A model generated the notes under the pieces. It ran no database searches. It was not told the origin of the DNA and saw only the letters and a list, made by a program, of their open reading frames with translations. From NCBI GenBank assembly GCA_003134815.1, contig PLCO01000033.1:1-64000 (forward strand): a stretch of DNA of 64,000 nucleotides. The letters run 5' to 3'. Shown piece by piece: positions 35,836-44,161 of this stretch (its first letter is position 1; each line of letters starts with the position of its first letter). The stretch is from Acidobacteriaceae bacterium (GTDB lineage Bacteria; Acidobacteriota; Terriglobia; Terriglobales; Acidobacteriaceae). Made by a program: the position numbers and the translations under genes.

Positions 35836-36816
35836 CTACCGTGCACCGTAATAAATAAAGGCGGCGCCGAGAGCGGTGCCGATCCCCAGGGATGTTTCAA
35901 GGGCTTTCAAGCTGGCCTTGGCTCCCGTCGCGCTGGGAACATAAAGGATGTCGCCCGCCATAAGCGCCACGTCCGGCGATTTGCGATCCATGATCTTCTT
36001 GAGTTCGATAGGTATCTCTTTCCGGCCTTCACCGTCATCATCGGTACGGTAGATGTAAGCCGAGTGCGAGGAAAAGCTGTCCAAGCCCTCCGAAAGTGCG
36101 AGCGCCTTCATGACACTGCTCTCCGAGCCGTCGGTGATGTAGAAAGCGCCGGACTTTTTTACGTCGCCTACAACGAAGATTCGTCCGGCTTCAGGAACCC
36201 GAATCACTTCGCCGCCTTGCAAGCTCAAGTTCAAAGAGAGATTCGATCCGTCGAGAAGTCCGCGCACTGGGATGCGCTGCACCAGCATCGACGGTTTGCC
36301 GTCCGCATCCGGCGCTTGCCGGCTCACAAGAATTTCCGAGCCGGCGTTGTCGGTAAGCCCTTGTGCCCTGGAAAGCGCATCGAGGAGAGTCACGTTTCCG
36401 GTGGCCTGAAACGTAACAGGCATTTTTACCGCGCCGACCACAGTGATTGGATGGCTACGATATTCAACGATAGAAACCGTCACAACCGGGTCCACGAGAA
36501 CATGATCATCGGTCAATGCCGCCGCAACGATTTTTTCCAAATCTGCAGGATAAAGACCGGCCGCATGGAGGGGTTGTTTTACCATCGGCAGCGAGATAAC
36601 GCCTACTGAGCTCACGCGCACAGTTCGGGTCAGTTCAGGAGCATCGTAGACAGTGACGCCAATCAAATCATCGTTACCGATCCTGGCCACAGGGAGATTC
36701 GAAACGTCGCTGAGCGTCGTCGCTCCCCCTCCAACGTGGAGCGGGGCGGGCTCCTGCTGTGCCGAAGCCGCGGCTGCTGCCGCAAGCGCCAGAAACGCAA
36801 ATGCCATCCTTCTCAT
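35836..36816 (-). CDS. wza: Polysaccharide export outer-membrane protein (Wza-like)
   Basis: 326 residues from ATG 36816, which starts a signal peptide (MRRMAFAFLALAAAAAASAQ); the longer frame from 36915 lacks a sensible N-terminus. A Poly_export domain (about 45-130: IGNDDLIGVTVYDAPELTRTV, VGVISLPMVKQPLHAAG) is followed by two SLBB-like domains (about 140-220 and 225-300: ITVVGAVKMPVTFQ, IFVVGDVKKSGAFYI) and a hydrophobic C-terminal stretch (LGIGTALGAAFIYYG). No lipobox cysteine is visible, unlike E. coli Wza. It forms the periplasm/outer-membrane export channel paired with the Wzc-type kinase downstream. Confidence 0.9.
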   Translation of the reverse strand: MRRMAFAFLALAAAAAASAQQEPAPLHVGGGATTLSDVSNLPVARIGNDDLIGVTVYDAPELTRTVRVSSVGVISLPMVKQPLHAAGLYPADLEKIVAAALTDDHVLVDPVVTVSIVEYRSHPITVVGAVKMPVTFQATGNVTLLDALSRAQGLTDNAGSEILVSRQAPDADGKPSMLVQRIPVRGLLDGSNLSLNLSLQGGEVIRVPEAGRIFVVGDVKKSGAFYITDGSESSVMKALALSEGLDSFSSHSAYIYRTDDDGEGRKEIPIELKKIMDRKSPDVALMAGDILYVPSATGAKASLKALETSLGIGTALGAAFIYYGAR

Positions 36817-36911
36817 ATAGGCTCCGTGATGATCAAGGTAGGTGAACGAGCAGTGATCGGAGGTCGGGGATTCAGGCCTCTCTGACATTAATCTCAAGAC
36901 GATCATTAGGA

Positions 36912-37184
36912 TCATTGGGTTGTTGGCGGCTCCGAGGGCAGGAGATGATTCCTTAATTCGTCGATGCGCCGATTGAGGATCTCCATTTGTGCCTGGACCG
37001 CGCCCGTGGGGTCGGTCAAAAGCCGCTCATGGGCAGTCAAGCAGAGAAACAAGCGAATCGCGTTGCGCGCAAGGTCGGAAAGGCTATGAGCATTCGTTAC
37101 CGCCGAAAGACGGCAGAGCCCATCATGCTCTTCTTCCGACAGCCTGATGCTGATCATCCGCGAACGCGGCTTCAGAACTTTCAT
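36912..37184 (-). CDS. Ribbon-helix-helix DNA-binding protein (CopG-like)
   Basis: 90 residues. Residues about 8-48 fit a ribbon-helix-helix: beta strand SRMISIRLSEEEHDGL, helix GLCRLSAVTNAH, turn and second helix SLSDLARNAIRLFL. The remainder is a helical tail with a heptad-like QAQMEILNRRIDELRNHLL that may be a coiled coil. RHH proteins bind DNA as dimers through the strand. It is the first gene of the exopolysaccharide operon, 95 bases before the export gene, so it may control the operon. It is also possible that it is an antitoxin-like orphan; no toxin gene is nearby. Confidence 0.7.
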   Translation of the reverse strand: MKVLKPRSRMISIRLSEEEHDGLCRLSAVTNAHSLSDLARNAIRLFLCLTAHERLLTDPTGAVQAQMEILNRRIDELRNHLLPSEPPTTQ

Positions 37185-37737
37185 GGTGTTGATTGCGGAA
37201 ACGCACGCCTCGAGCGGCGGCGATGGATTTTGGGCAGGCTTCGCACTCTTCAGTCCCAGAAACCTGGAATCCTGAAATGTCTAACATTCTTCTGGAGCCA
37301 TTTTTCCGAATCTAAAGCTCGGATCCGGGAATGGTGCTCTAGTCTTGCCCCAAATGAGCGGTGCAAAGGAATGTAGCACACAATCACGACAGGTGAAAAC
37401 GAAAAAATGTAAGTCAGCTGCATGACGGACGTATTCCCAAAGTTAGCTCAAAGGTAACCATTTTCCTCTTGCGCCGCTGCGGCATTCATCGCGCCGTATG
37501 TGAGGCAGAGGAACTGTACTGTTGCCTTTTGCGCAACTTGCGGTCGTGGGGGAATTCTTGGAATTCACGCAAAGAGAAGACAGCCCAAGGCTGTGGAAAA
37601 ACCTTAAGCTGCACAGACCCGAGCATTGGCCCGAGCTTCGAGCCGAGAACTCAAGGTCACAGTCCATTGCGCTACTTTTTGTCGAATGAAGGTGTTTCCG
37701 TGAGGAGAAGACGTCGGGTGTAGTCGCGAAAGAAAGC
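37185..37737. other. Intergenic region upstream of the exopolysaccharide operon, no gene seen
   Basis: 553 bases between the ribbon-helix-helix gene and the FecR-like gene, both on the minus strand. It should contain the main promoter of the polysaccharide operon. I see no near-consensus promoter, no JUMPstart/ops element (GGCGGTAG-like) and no hairpin with a T run. The 124-residue minus-strand frame at 37443-37817 has low-complexity serine-rich sequence and overlaps the FecR-like gene, so I do not call it. Confidence 0.4.
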
Positions 37738-38589
37738 TCAGCGGCTTGCCGAGGATTTGCCGGATCCGGTCGCAACGATTGCCGCCACCGCAGCGCCGCC
37801 ACCGATGCCAGCCCCAATGAGAACTTTTGCCTGCGTCGTCATCCCCGTGCCCGGGCCTTTGGCGTCCTTGAGATCGATTGAAGTGACGATTACCTGAGCG
37901 ATGCCCGAGGGCGTCTCTGCGGCCTGGAGGAAACCGGAGACTACGACAACTTTGCCAGTGAATCTCTTAAGTTCGTCTCCTGTGACAAGCTGGTACTTCA
38001 CGCCCTGGTCGGTTGTAAGGTAGTAATCGCCATTTTCGAAGGTCACCTTTCCGCCGACTTCGATAGAGGGCGATCCTCCGGGTGCTGCGGTGCTTTGTGT
38101 TGCGGGGAACGAGATCGCCGCGCCGCGGGACACGTGGGCAACCGAAAGGCTCGCATCATCGACAACGCGAAAATCTCCGGCCACGGCAGCGATGTCGACG
38201 GTGTTTGCCGGGCCCAATGACACGATGCCGAGCGCATTCGGTTCAGTGGGAACCACGCGCAGGCCATCTGCTTCGAGGATGAAGGGTGTGCCGAATGTCT
38301 TTAGCTGGGTCTTGCCCTGCAGCAAAACAAGATGATCGCCGTACACCACGCCGTGTGAGTTGATCGCCAGCATGATCTCCGTACCGTTGTCGAGCCGCAA
38401 CGTCGCAGTGGCTTGCCCGGTTTCTACGGTTGTGCCGTTGAAAAGCGTTCCATTACCCCATACCGCGCTACCGTCGACGCGGAAGTCTCCGCGAGCACTG
38501 ACGGTGCCTATCGCACCGGTTGCGCCTGATGCGGATGCGTACGAGAAGGCGACGAAAATCATTGCCAGCAGACAGTTCTTCGCGGCCAT
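37738..38589 (-). CDS. FecR-like secreted or anchored protein
   Basis: 283 residues from ATG 38589, which has AAGGGG ten bases upstream and starts a signal peptide (LLAMIFVAFSYASAS). The first domain (about 25-110) reads like a FecR beta fold: GAIGTVSARGDFRVDGSAV, NGTTVETGQATATLRLDNGTEI. A second beta-rich part has VGGKVTFENGDYYLTTDQGVKY and KVVVVSGFLQ. The C-terminus is a glycine/alanine hydrophobic helix (VLIGAGIGGGAAVAAIVATG) followed by a short basic tail, a common ending in Acidobacterial FecR-domain proteins. It is close to but probably not cotranscribed with the polysaccharide operon, whose first gene lies 553 bases downstream. Function unknown; peptidoglycan or glycan binding is a guess. 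Confidence 0.65.
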   Translation of the reverse strand: MAAKNCLLAMIFVAFSYASASGATGAIGTVSARGDFRVDGSAVWGNGTLFNGTTVETGQATATLRLDNGTEIMLAINSHGVVYGDHLVLLQGKTQLKTFGTPFILEADGLRVVPTEPNALGIVSLGPANTVDIAAVAGDFRVVDDASLSVAHVSRGAAISFPATQSTAAPGGSPSIEVGGKVTFENGDYYLTTDQGVKYQLVTGDELKRFTGKVVVVSGFLQAAETPSGIAQVIVTSIDLKDAKGPGTGMTTQAKVLIGAGIGGGAAVAAIVATGSGKSSASR

Positions 38590-38849
38590 TCTGCGCCCCT
38601 TACTGGGCGGATTCGCACCCTGCCCAATCATCCGTCTCTTATACGCCAAGAAGGATCTGTTTTTCAAGCATCTAATTGATCGGACTGCGTCGGACACCTG
38701 TCATACAAGGACGCACAATCAGGTTGCAATATCGTTTTTGGAATTCAACACAGTCACAGAACATCTGCGGGGCATCTTCCGGGACGATATGCTCAATTGG
38801 CAGTTGCACATCTTTCAGAATTCGAAATCAAGTGATACGCTGGAGGGCC

Positions 38850-40052
38850 GTGACCCGCCTTCAAATCCGATTTCTCGAGATCGCGTGGCGAACTATCGTC
38901 ACCAGTGTTCTTGCATTCGGGATCTGGTGCTCCTGGACGCTGGCCAGGGCGGACTATTTGTTCCGTCTGAATACGCCGGAGTCGGTTCGCGCGGCCATCC
39001 ACCTGGAACCAGACTCGTGGGAATACTATATGCGACTCGCGCTCCTCGATGATGCGCATGCGCAGCAGCTCCTCGAAACAGCAATCAGCCTTGACCCTTA
39101 CAATGCGGAAGCCGACATCGAACTGAGCCTACGCCTTGAAGGCGCCGGCGATTACCGCAAAGCAGAAAAGCTGTTGCTGGACGCTTTTGCAATTGACCGC
39201 ACCTACCTGCCGCGTTGGAGTTTGGCCAACTTCTATTTTCGTCGCAACAACCTGCCAGAATTCTGGACATGGGCCCGGAGTGCAGCAGAGATGCCGTCGG
39301 ACAACGTGCGGCCTTTGTTCGAATTGTGCTGGCATGTATCGTCCGACCCGAGCGAGATTGAGCGAAGGATCGTGAACAACAATCCCGCGCTTATCCGGCA
39401 ATATCTCGATTTTCTTCTCGCCAAAGACCAACTGCCTGCTGCCGCCGAAGTTGCCGATCGCCTCAGCCAGGTCGGAGATCCCACGACGGATGACCCCGAG
39501 ATGTACTCGGTAATCGACCATCTAATCGCGGCCAGGGAAGGAGATGCGGCGAAAGAAGTCTGGAATACTCTTATCGAGAAGCACTGGGTAGTCGCCGATC
39601 CGAGCGTGCCCAACAATCCGAATTTCGCCCGCGACCCACTGCCGGTCGGCTTCGATTGGGCGGTCTTCTCGTACACGGGCCTGCATTCCTGGCCGGGCCC
39701 ATCCGGCCTGGAGACGGAGTTTTCCGGGGCGGAGCCGGAAAACTGCACGATTGCCCAACAAGCTATTGTTCTCCCACCCGGCAATTACGAATTGGAGTAC
39801 TCCTACCGTACCGACCAAATTCTTCCTGAGACGGGGTTAAAGTGGCAAATCATTGCCGCAGGTTCTGAAACGGTGCTGGCGGAGTCCAACGACCTTTCAA
39901 GCGAGACGATGAACCGTGGAAACTTTGAGTTTTCCATCCCACTTGACGCATCGCTCGTTCATCTCCGCCTTCAATACCGTCGGACACTTGGTACGCCGCG
40001 GATTTCGGGCACGCTCGTGATACCGTCAGTCCAAATTCATGCCCGGCCATAG
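38850..40052 (+). CDS. Membrane-anchored TPR-like protein at the exopolysaccharide locus
   Basis: 400 residues from GTG 38850, chosen because GGAGGG lies just upstream and the N-terminus then has one membrane helix (about 12-32, AWRTIVTSVLAFGIWCSWTLA); the frame is open back to 38676 without protein character. TPR-like helices follow (about 55-250: RLALLDDAHAQQLLETAISLDPYNAEADIELSLRLE). The last 120 residues are beta-rich (QQAIVLPPGNYELEYSYRT; LVHLRLQYRRTLGTP), like a carbohydrate-binding jelly-roll. Such proteins occur beside polysaccharide clusters in Acidobacteria. It is divergent from the FecR-like gene and convergent with the second polymerase-like gene. A role in export or assembly is inference. 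Confidence 0.65.
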   Translation: MTRLQIRFLEIAWRTIVTSVLAFGIWCSWTLARADYLFRLNTPESVRAAIHLEPDSWEYYMRLALLDDAHAQQLLETAISLDPYNAEADIELSLRLEGAGDYRKAEKLLLDAFAIDRTYLPRWSLANFYFRRNNLPEFWTWARSAAEMPSDNVRPLFELCWHVSSDPSEIERRIVNNNPALIRQYLDFLLAKDQLPAAAEVADRLSQVGDPTTDDPEMYSVIDHLIAAREGDAAKEVWNTLIEKHWVVADPSVPNNPNFARDPLPVGFDWAVFSYTGLHSWPGPSGLETEFSGAEPENCTIAQQAIVLPPGNYELEYSYRTDQILPETGLKWQIIAAGSETVLAESNDLSSETMNRGNFEFSIPLDASLVHLRLQYRRTLGTPRISGTLVIPSVQIHARP

Positions 40053-40123
40053 CGTGAAATGCCCCGGATCATCGCGCCGGCCGAATGGCAATCCGATCGA
40101 TCGAACTTCCTCCTCGGCGCAAT

Positions 40124-40234
40124 AGCAGTTTCGGAATTGGTGTAGACCGAAAGCAGGCTGCAAAGTGGCATTTTCATCAAGAAAATGCCACCTTTCAACA
40201 CTCTCAAAAAGTCTACGTGGATTCCGAAACTGCT
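40124..40234. repeat. Nested palindromic element, MITE/REP-like
   Basis: A 111-base nested inverted repeat between convergent genes. Outer arms AGCAGTTTCGGAAT (40124-40137) and its exact complement (40221-40234); middle arms GTAGAC (40142-40147) and GTCTAC (40211-40216); inner arms AAGTGGCATTTTC (40163-40175) and GAAAATGCCACTT-like (40181-40193, one mismatch at the end) with a 5-base loop. No long T run follows, so it is not a standard terminator. The architecture suggests a small non-autonomous mobile element or dispersed palindrome. Confidence 0.65.
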
Positions 40235-40292
40235 CTACAATTCCACCACTCGATGCGACTGATCTGGATCAGGAGGACCTGCCGATCAGGGT

Positions 40293-41591
40293 TTACGCCA
40301 ATCCGGGTTTACGCCGATCCGAGGCCCGCGCCATGTAAAGAAGGCCCAGCATTGCAAACATCCAGCCTGAAACCCCTGGCCGCGGAAAAGGATAATCCAC
40401 GCACGCATGGAGCATGACTGCTACTAAGCCCAGGCCCCACGGATGCCGGATTGCCGTCGGGACGGCAGCGGCAAAGGGGATGAACACGAGAAGGAGAAAG
40501 GGAACTCCGCCGTCAGCGGCAAATTCTGCCCAGTCGTCATGGGCGTGGTTCGCATAAAAGGGAAAGTCCTTGATCGCATGTTGTTGGTAGACCTCCGGAA
40601 ATGTTCCCAACCCATATCCCATAAGCGGTCGATGCTTCGCCATATCAATCGCCGAAAGCGTGAATTCAAGCCTTCCGTTATATGGATCGTTTTGTTGAAA
40701 GCGCTCCCAGATTCGCTGCCAGCCCACTACAGATGTGAAGATCGCAGCGAGAAGAGGCACCATAACCAGAGCCATCGCGGATGAGCGGAAGAGCCGGCCC
40801 AGTTTTTTACTTCTTTGGTTTTGACGCCCGTGTTGAATCACTCCGATCGCCAGCATCGCCACTACTTCAGCCGTGCAGAGGATAGCGCCGGTGCGCGATG
40901 CAGAGCCGATCACAGAGGCGTAGAGAATTCCACCGATGAGGGCATATCCCCAGGATCGCCAGCCATCGCGCAGCGCCCACCAAAGGGCAATTGGAAGGCA
41001 TACTTCAATGAATTGCGCGTAGTTATTGTGGTTGGGGAAGGTCGCATATACATCCGGATATCCCGTTGGGAAAATCCAGAGGACGCGTCCCTCTGAGGTG
41101 AAGAGCTGAGTAAGGCAAAGTAGAGCCATCACCGCCGCAAAACAAAAAAAGGCCAGGAGCATCACTTCACGGGCCATGTTGGCGCCAGCGACCGCCTGCG
41201 CAAGGAAGAATACCGCAGCCAAGGCTCCCCAACGCAGGACAGCTTCGCGTGTTTCGAAGGTGGAAGCTGTGGTGTGCGCGAGGATTTGAATGATTCCCCA
41301 AGCCGGAATTAAGTACACAAGCCACGGAGCTACGCCACCAGCCAGGTTTTCGCTCCCCCGCCGGTGGCCAAAAAACAGATATGTTGCGGTGAGGACGAAA
41401 ACACCAATTTGAAAAGATTCGACAGGCCAGAGCGCCTGGACGAAGACGGTGGACGTACTGAAGATGAGTAGTAGAACGAGCGTCGCGCCGGTAGCGATCG
41501 AAGCCCGGCGGCCTTTTGTCCATCCAAGTGTCAATAAAGGGCGCCCATCCCTTGCGATTGCGAGATAGCGCAAGGCGAACATTCGGTCCAT
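40293..41591 (-). CDS. O-antigen ligase/polymerase-family membrane protein (second copy)
   Basis: 432 residues with ten to twelve hydrophobic helices (ATGATLVLLLIFSTSTVFVQAL; LLAFFCFAAVMALLCLTQLF; MALVMVPLLAAIFTSVVGW). The periplasmic loop near residues 315-360 has the ligase-superfamily pattern: HRPLMGYGLGTFPEVYQ and NHAHDDWAEFAADGG, matching the G-x-G-x-x-x-F and H-x-D/N-x-x motifs. It differs clearly from the 29851-31155 protein. It may be a ligase attaching the finished glycan, or a polymerase for a different glycan. The gene stops inside a 16-bp tandem repeat (40291-40322). Confidence 0.8.
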   Translation of the reverse strand: MDRMFALRYLAIARDGRPLLTLGWTKGRRASIATGATLVLLLIFSTSTVFVQALWPVESFQIGVFVLTATYLFFGHRRGSENLAGGVAPWLVYLIPAWGIIQILAHTTASTFETREAVLRWGALAAVFFLAQAVAGANMAREVMLLAFFCFAAVMALLCLTQLFTSEGRVLWIFPTGYPDVYATFPNHNNYAQFIEVCLPIALWWALRDGWRSWGYALIGGILYASVIGSASRTGAILCTAEVVAMLAIGVIQHGRQNQRSKKLGRLFRSSAMALVMVPLLAAIFTSVVGWQRIWERFQQNDPYNGRLEFTLSAIDMAKHRPLMGYGLGTFPEVYQQHAIKDFPFYANHAHDDWAEFAADGGVPFLLLVFIPFAAAVPTAIRHPWGLGLVAVMLHACVDYPFPRPGVSGWMFAMLGLLYMARASDRRKPGLA

Positions 41592-41783
41592 TCTACTTCA
41601 GTTTTTCGACTGCCATAAAAAGTTGGCTCTTCTACGGCGGGCGGATGGCTGGTTGAGATTTGTCGTTGCCCTTCGCCAGGACTCCATGCGTTCGAGAATT
41701 TGAATAGGACGATCGGGCATCTGTCCTGAGAGCAGAAGATCCTCTAATTGGTCCGTTAAGGAGTTGCAATGCGCTGAAAATAA

Positions 41784-41860
41784 TGGTCGGGGCGGAGGGA
41801 TTCGAACCCCCGACCCTCTGCTCCCAAAGCAGATGCGCTACCAGACTGCGCTACGCCCCG
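41784..41860 (-). tRNA. tRNA-Pro (anticodon TGG)
   Basis: 77 bases including an encoded CCA. Acceptor CGGGGCG pairs with CGCCCCG; the anticodon arm CTGCT-TTGGGAG-AGCAG exposes TGG; the T arm contains GGTTCGAATCC. The flanking long frame on the same strand is an artefact of reading through the tRNA. Confidence 0.95.
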
Positions 41861-42174
41861 ATAACCTCTATCGATTGTAACGCGGTTCTTCTTGGCCCTG
41901 AAACTGGTGCGCCAGCCAGATAAGGCTTCGTCGAGCAGAATCTCGAGCTTGCGCAGCGTCTCGTTGCGGAAGATCCAAGCGCCGCGATTCCAGCGGTCAA
42001 TATTGGCGGCGCTCTTCGGCGGAGGATTGGCTGCGCCCTCCGGCGCAGCAGCGGCCGCGCCCGCCTGAGGCGCGGCGCTTGCGGTGGTCGCATCTAGTTC
42101 GCGATGCAGCACTTTCGCTCCTCTTGGGCTGATCTGTGAGGATCTGCTTCGATGCTACAATCGGAAGGGTAGAC
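41861..42174. other. Spacer between tRNA-Pro and tRNA-His with a doubtful small ORF
   Basis: A minus-strand frame from 42112 encodes an Ala/Pro-rich N-terminus and then RWNRGAWIFRNETLRKLEIL, which looks protein-like, but the frame has no stop before tRNA-Pro and its last forty residues translate that tRNA. Either the gene has decayed or the frame is chance. No other element is visible. Confidence 0.35.
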
Positions 42175-42250
42175 GGCGGCTATAGTTCAGCGGCAGAACG
42201 CCTGACTGTGGCTCAGGATGTCGTGGGTTCGATCCCCACTAGCCGCCCCA
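42175..42250 (+). tRNA. tRNA-His (anticodon GTG)
   Basis: 76 bases with encoded CCA. The extra 5' G (42175) opposite C73 is the histidine identity element; acceptor GCGGCTA pairs with TAGCCGC; anticodon arm CCTGA-CTGTGGC-TCAGG exposes GTG; T arm has GGTTCGATCCC. Confidence 0.95.
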
Positions 42251-42267
42251 AAGTCCCCCCAAAAGCC

Positions 42268-42539
42268 TAGAGCCTGCTATTAACTTTCCCACGGGCGGCG
42301 CTGGGAGCCAATTTTTCTCAGCTGGAGGAGCGAGGAGCGATGAATATGGAGTATCTTCGAGCGACAAGCGACAATGAAATGGGGAAAATTGGCCCCAGCC
42401 CGCTGGGTTGCGACGCAAATCAGTCCATACTTCGTTGTCGTCCTCGACTGTGGGCCCGCCACAGCCTTCGGACTCCGCCTCGTCTGGACTGATTTTCGTC
42501 CGCAACGCCGCCGCGCGCGAAAGTTAATAGCAGGCTCTA
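42268..42539. repeat. Branched 272-bp inverted-repeat element downstream of tRNA-His
   Basis: Outer arms of 21 bases are perfectly complementary (42268-42288 with 42519-42539; core AGAGCCTGCTATTAACTTTC) and the match continues imperfectly inward through GGCGGCG/CGCCGCC. Inside are two more stems: A, 42301-42319 with 42381-42398 (CTGGGAGCCAATTTTT with AAAATTGGCCCCAG); and B, 42410-42427 with 42485-42502 (AAATCAGTCCA with TGGACTGATTT as the perfect core), capped by a CTGTGG/CCACAG hairpin (42448-42464). The whole is a closed stem with two arms. It begins 17 bases after tRNA-His and ends 38 bases before the YheT gene. A MITE or a structured RNA are both possible. Confidence 0.7.
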
Positions 42540-42577
42540 AGGATGGTAAGGTCAACTTTCGCATTAAGGGGTAGTTC

Positions 42578-43666
42578 TTGGTAACGCAAGCCGATACGCT
42601 GGTTCAGGATCCGCAGGCGCTCCCAGCCTGGCTGAGCTCGTTTAAGCCGCATCCCTGGCTGACGAGCGGCCACCTGCAAACCATCGTTGGCAATTTCCTG
42701 CCTCGTCCGACTTTTCTGCTGCCCGCCGAAGCGGAAACTGTCGAAGTCGATCCAACCGATGGAAGCCGCGTGCTGTGCCATTGCCATTGGCAACCGGAAG
42801 AGGTGCGTGCCGCGCGGCTGACAGTGGTGCTCGTTCATGGATTGAACGGGTCTTCCAATTCCCGTTATATTCGAGGCGTCGCCGCGCAGGCATGGGCCGC
42901 CGGAATGAACGTGGTACGCATGAACATGCGCAACTGCGGCGATACCGACGAGCTGACGCCTACGCTGTATCACTCCGGAAGGTCTGCCGATGTGGGCGCG
43001 GTGGTTGGCCACTTCACCCGGCGCTTTGGGCTCGAGCGCGTAGCGCTTGTTGGCTACTCCATGGGTGGCAACATGGTGCTCAAGCTGGCCGGCGAGTGGG
43101 GCGCGCGTTCGCCGCTGGTTGCCGTGGCCACGGTGTGTTCGGTTATTGATCTTGCCGCATGTGCCAACGCGCTGCACGCGCCTTCCAACTTCATCTACGA
43201 GCGCCATTTTCTTCATGCGTTGATGCAACACTACCGTCACAAAGCCGAACTGTTTCCCGGTATCTATCGAACCGACGGCATTGGCCCTGTGCGCTCGATC
43301 CGCGAGTTCGACCAGAAGATTGTTGCGCCTTATTGCGGGTTCCGCGATGCCGACGACTATTACCACCGCGCCGCGAGCGCCCGTGTTATCGACCGAATTG
43401 CAGTTCCCACGCTTGTCCTGATCGCGCAGAACGATCCGTTCATACGCATTGTTGCTGAAACGCGCGAGCGTATCCATGCCAACCCGCAAATTGACTTTAT
43501 CGAGCCGCGCCATGGAGGACACTGCGCCTTCCTCAGCCGGCGTTCTGTTGAAGGTGTTCACTGGGCTGAAGCTGCGATTGTCCGTTACCTCCAGAATGTG
43601 ACGGATGGTAACCAACCCCACGGCCGCGCCGCCCGAATCGCCGAATTCGCAGCTACAATAAGGTAG
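42578..43666 (+). CDS. YheT-family alpha/beta hydrolase
   Basis: 362 residues. The N-terminal motif HPWLTSGHLQTIVGNFLPR is diagnostic for the YheT/EMB8 group. The core shows VLVHGLNGSSNSRYIRG (oxyanion hole), MNMRNCGDTD, the nucleophile elbow GYSMGGN (Ser161), an aspartate in LIAQNDPFI and a histidine in PRHGGHCAFL, so the triad looks complete. The family contains carboxylesterase-like enzymes of poorly defined substrate. TTG 42578 is the only nearby start in a good position, with AAGGGG upstream; the protein begins at residue-level with no signal peptide, so it is cytoplasmic or peripheral. Confidence 0.88.
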   Translation: MVTQADTLVQDPQALPAWLSSFKPHPWLTSGHLQTIVGNFLPRPTFLLPAEAETVEVDPTDGSRVLCHCHWQPEEVRAARLTVVLVHGLNGSSNSRYIRGVAAQAWAAGMNVVRMNMRNCGDTDELTPTLYHSGRSADVGAVVGHFTRRFGLERVALVGYSMGGNMVLKLAGEWGARSPLVAVATVCSVIDLAACANALHAPSNFIYERHFLHALMQHYRHKAELFPGIYRTDGIGPVRSIREFDQKIVAPYCGFRDADDYYHRAASARVIDRIAVPTLVLIAQNDPFIRIVAETRERIHANPQIDFIEPRHGGHCAFLSRRSVEGVHWAEAAIVRYLQNVTDGNQPHGRAARIAEFAATIR

Positions 43667-43671
43667 AGCGT

Positions 43672-43748
43672 GGGCGAGTAGCTCAATCGGATAGAGCACC
43701 GGCCTTCTAAGCCGGGGGTTGTGGGTTCGATTCCCGCCTCGCCTACCA
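43672..43748 (+). tRNA. tRNA-Arg (anticodon TCT)
   Basis: 77 bases with encoded CCA. D arm GCTCAATCGGATAGAGC; anticodon arm CCGGC-CTTCTAA-GCCGG exposes TCT; T arm GTGGGTTCGATTCCCGC. It begins five bases after the hydrolase stop codon and stands at the left edge of the accessory region that carries an integrase remnant. Confidence 0.95.
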
Positions 43749-44161
43749 CTTTAGAATCAATAACTTACACAAATCTCTACCTGCCAGGAATAGTACAGTC
43801 CGGGGGTATTTCAGCGCAAGAGGTTTCAGGTCTTTTGCTTCCAGAGCAGCGGAGAACAAAGACAGTGCAGATGGAGTGCCCTAGACCTTTAGCGGGAACT
43901 CGGACCAACATGTCCCTCTCAAGCTGTACGTGCCATACTGGTGGGTCGAAAATCCGGCCTGCGGGGGAGTTCGCTTGAGAGCCTGAAGTCTGAGTACCCA
44001 ACGGAACAGCAGATGCGGGAAATGTACGAGGCGTACAAGAGCGGGAAGCCGGGAGCTATCGCGGAGGTTCTGCGCAAGCGGCAGCAGGAGCGAGCAAAGG
44101 CGGAAGAGGAGAATGCCGAGGGTGGCAGTTGCGCTTACTCGCTCACTGTTCCCCGGTCCTT
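43749..44161. other. Start of accessory region, no supported gene
   Basis: 413 bases right after tRNA-Arg. A plus-strand frame contains EYPTEQQMREMYEAYKSGKPG and a following charged helix, which is protein-like, but it then runs antisense through the next gene and has no clear start, so it may be a fragment of a lost gene. Nothing else is recognised. Confidence 0.4.

Noticed and set aside
37185-37737. JUMPstart/ops element upstream of the exopolysaccharide operon
   Set aside because: Looked for GGCGGTAG-type sequence on the minus strand because of the UpxY gene; none seen by eye.
41756-42112. 118-residue minus-strand frame
   Set aside because: Its C-terminal part (GVAQSGSASALGAEGRGFESL) is the translation of tRNA-Pro, a well-known annotation artefact.
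42524-43699. 391-residue frame antisense to the YheT hydrolase
   Set aside because: Shadow of a strongly supported gene; sequence lacks any domain pattern and begins inside tRNA-Arg.
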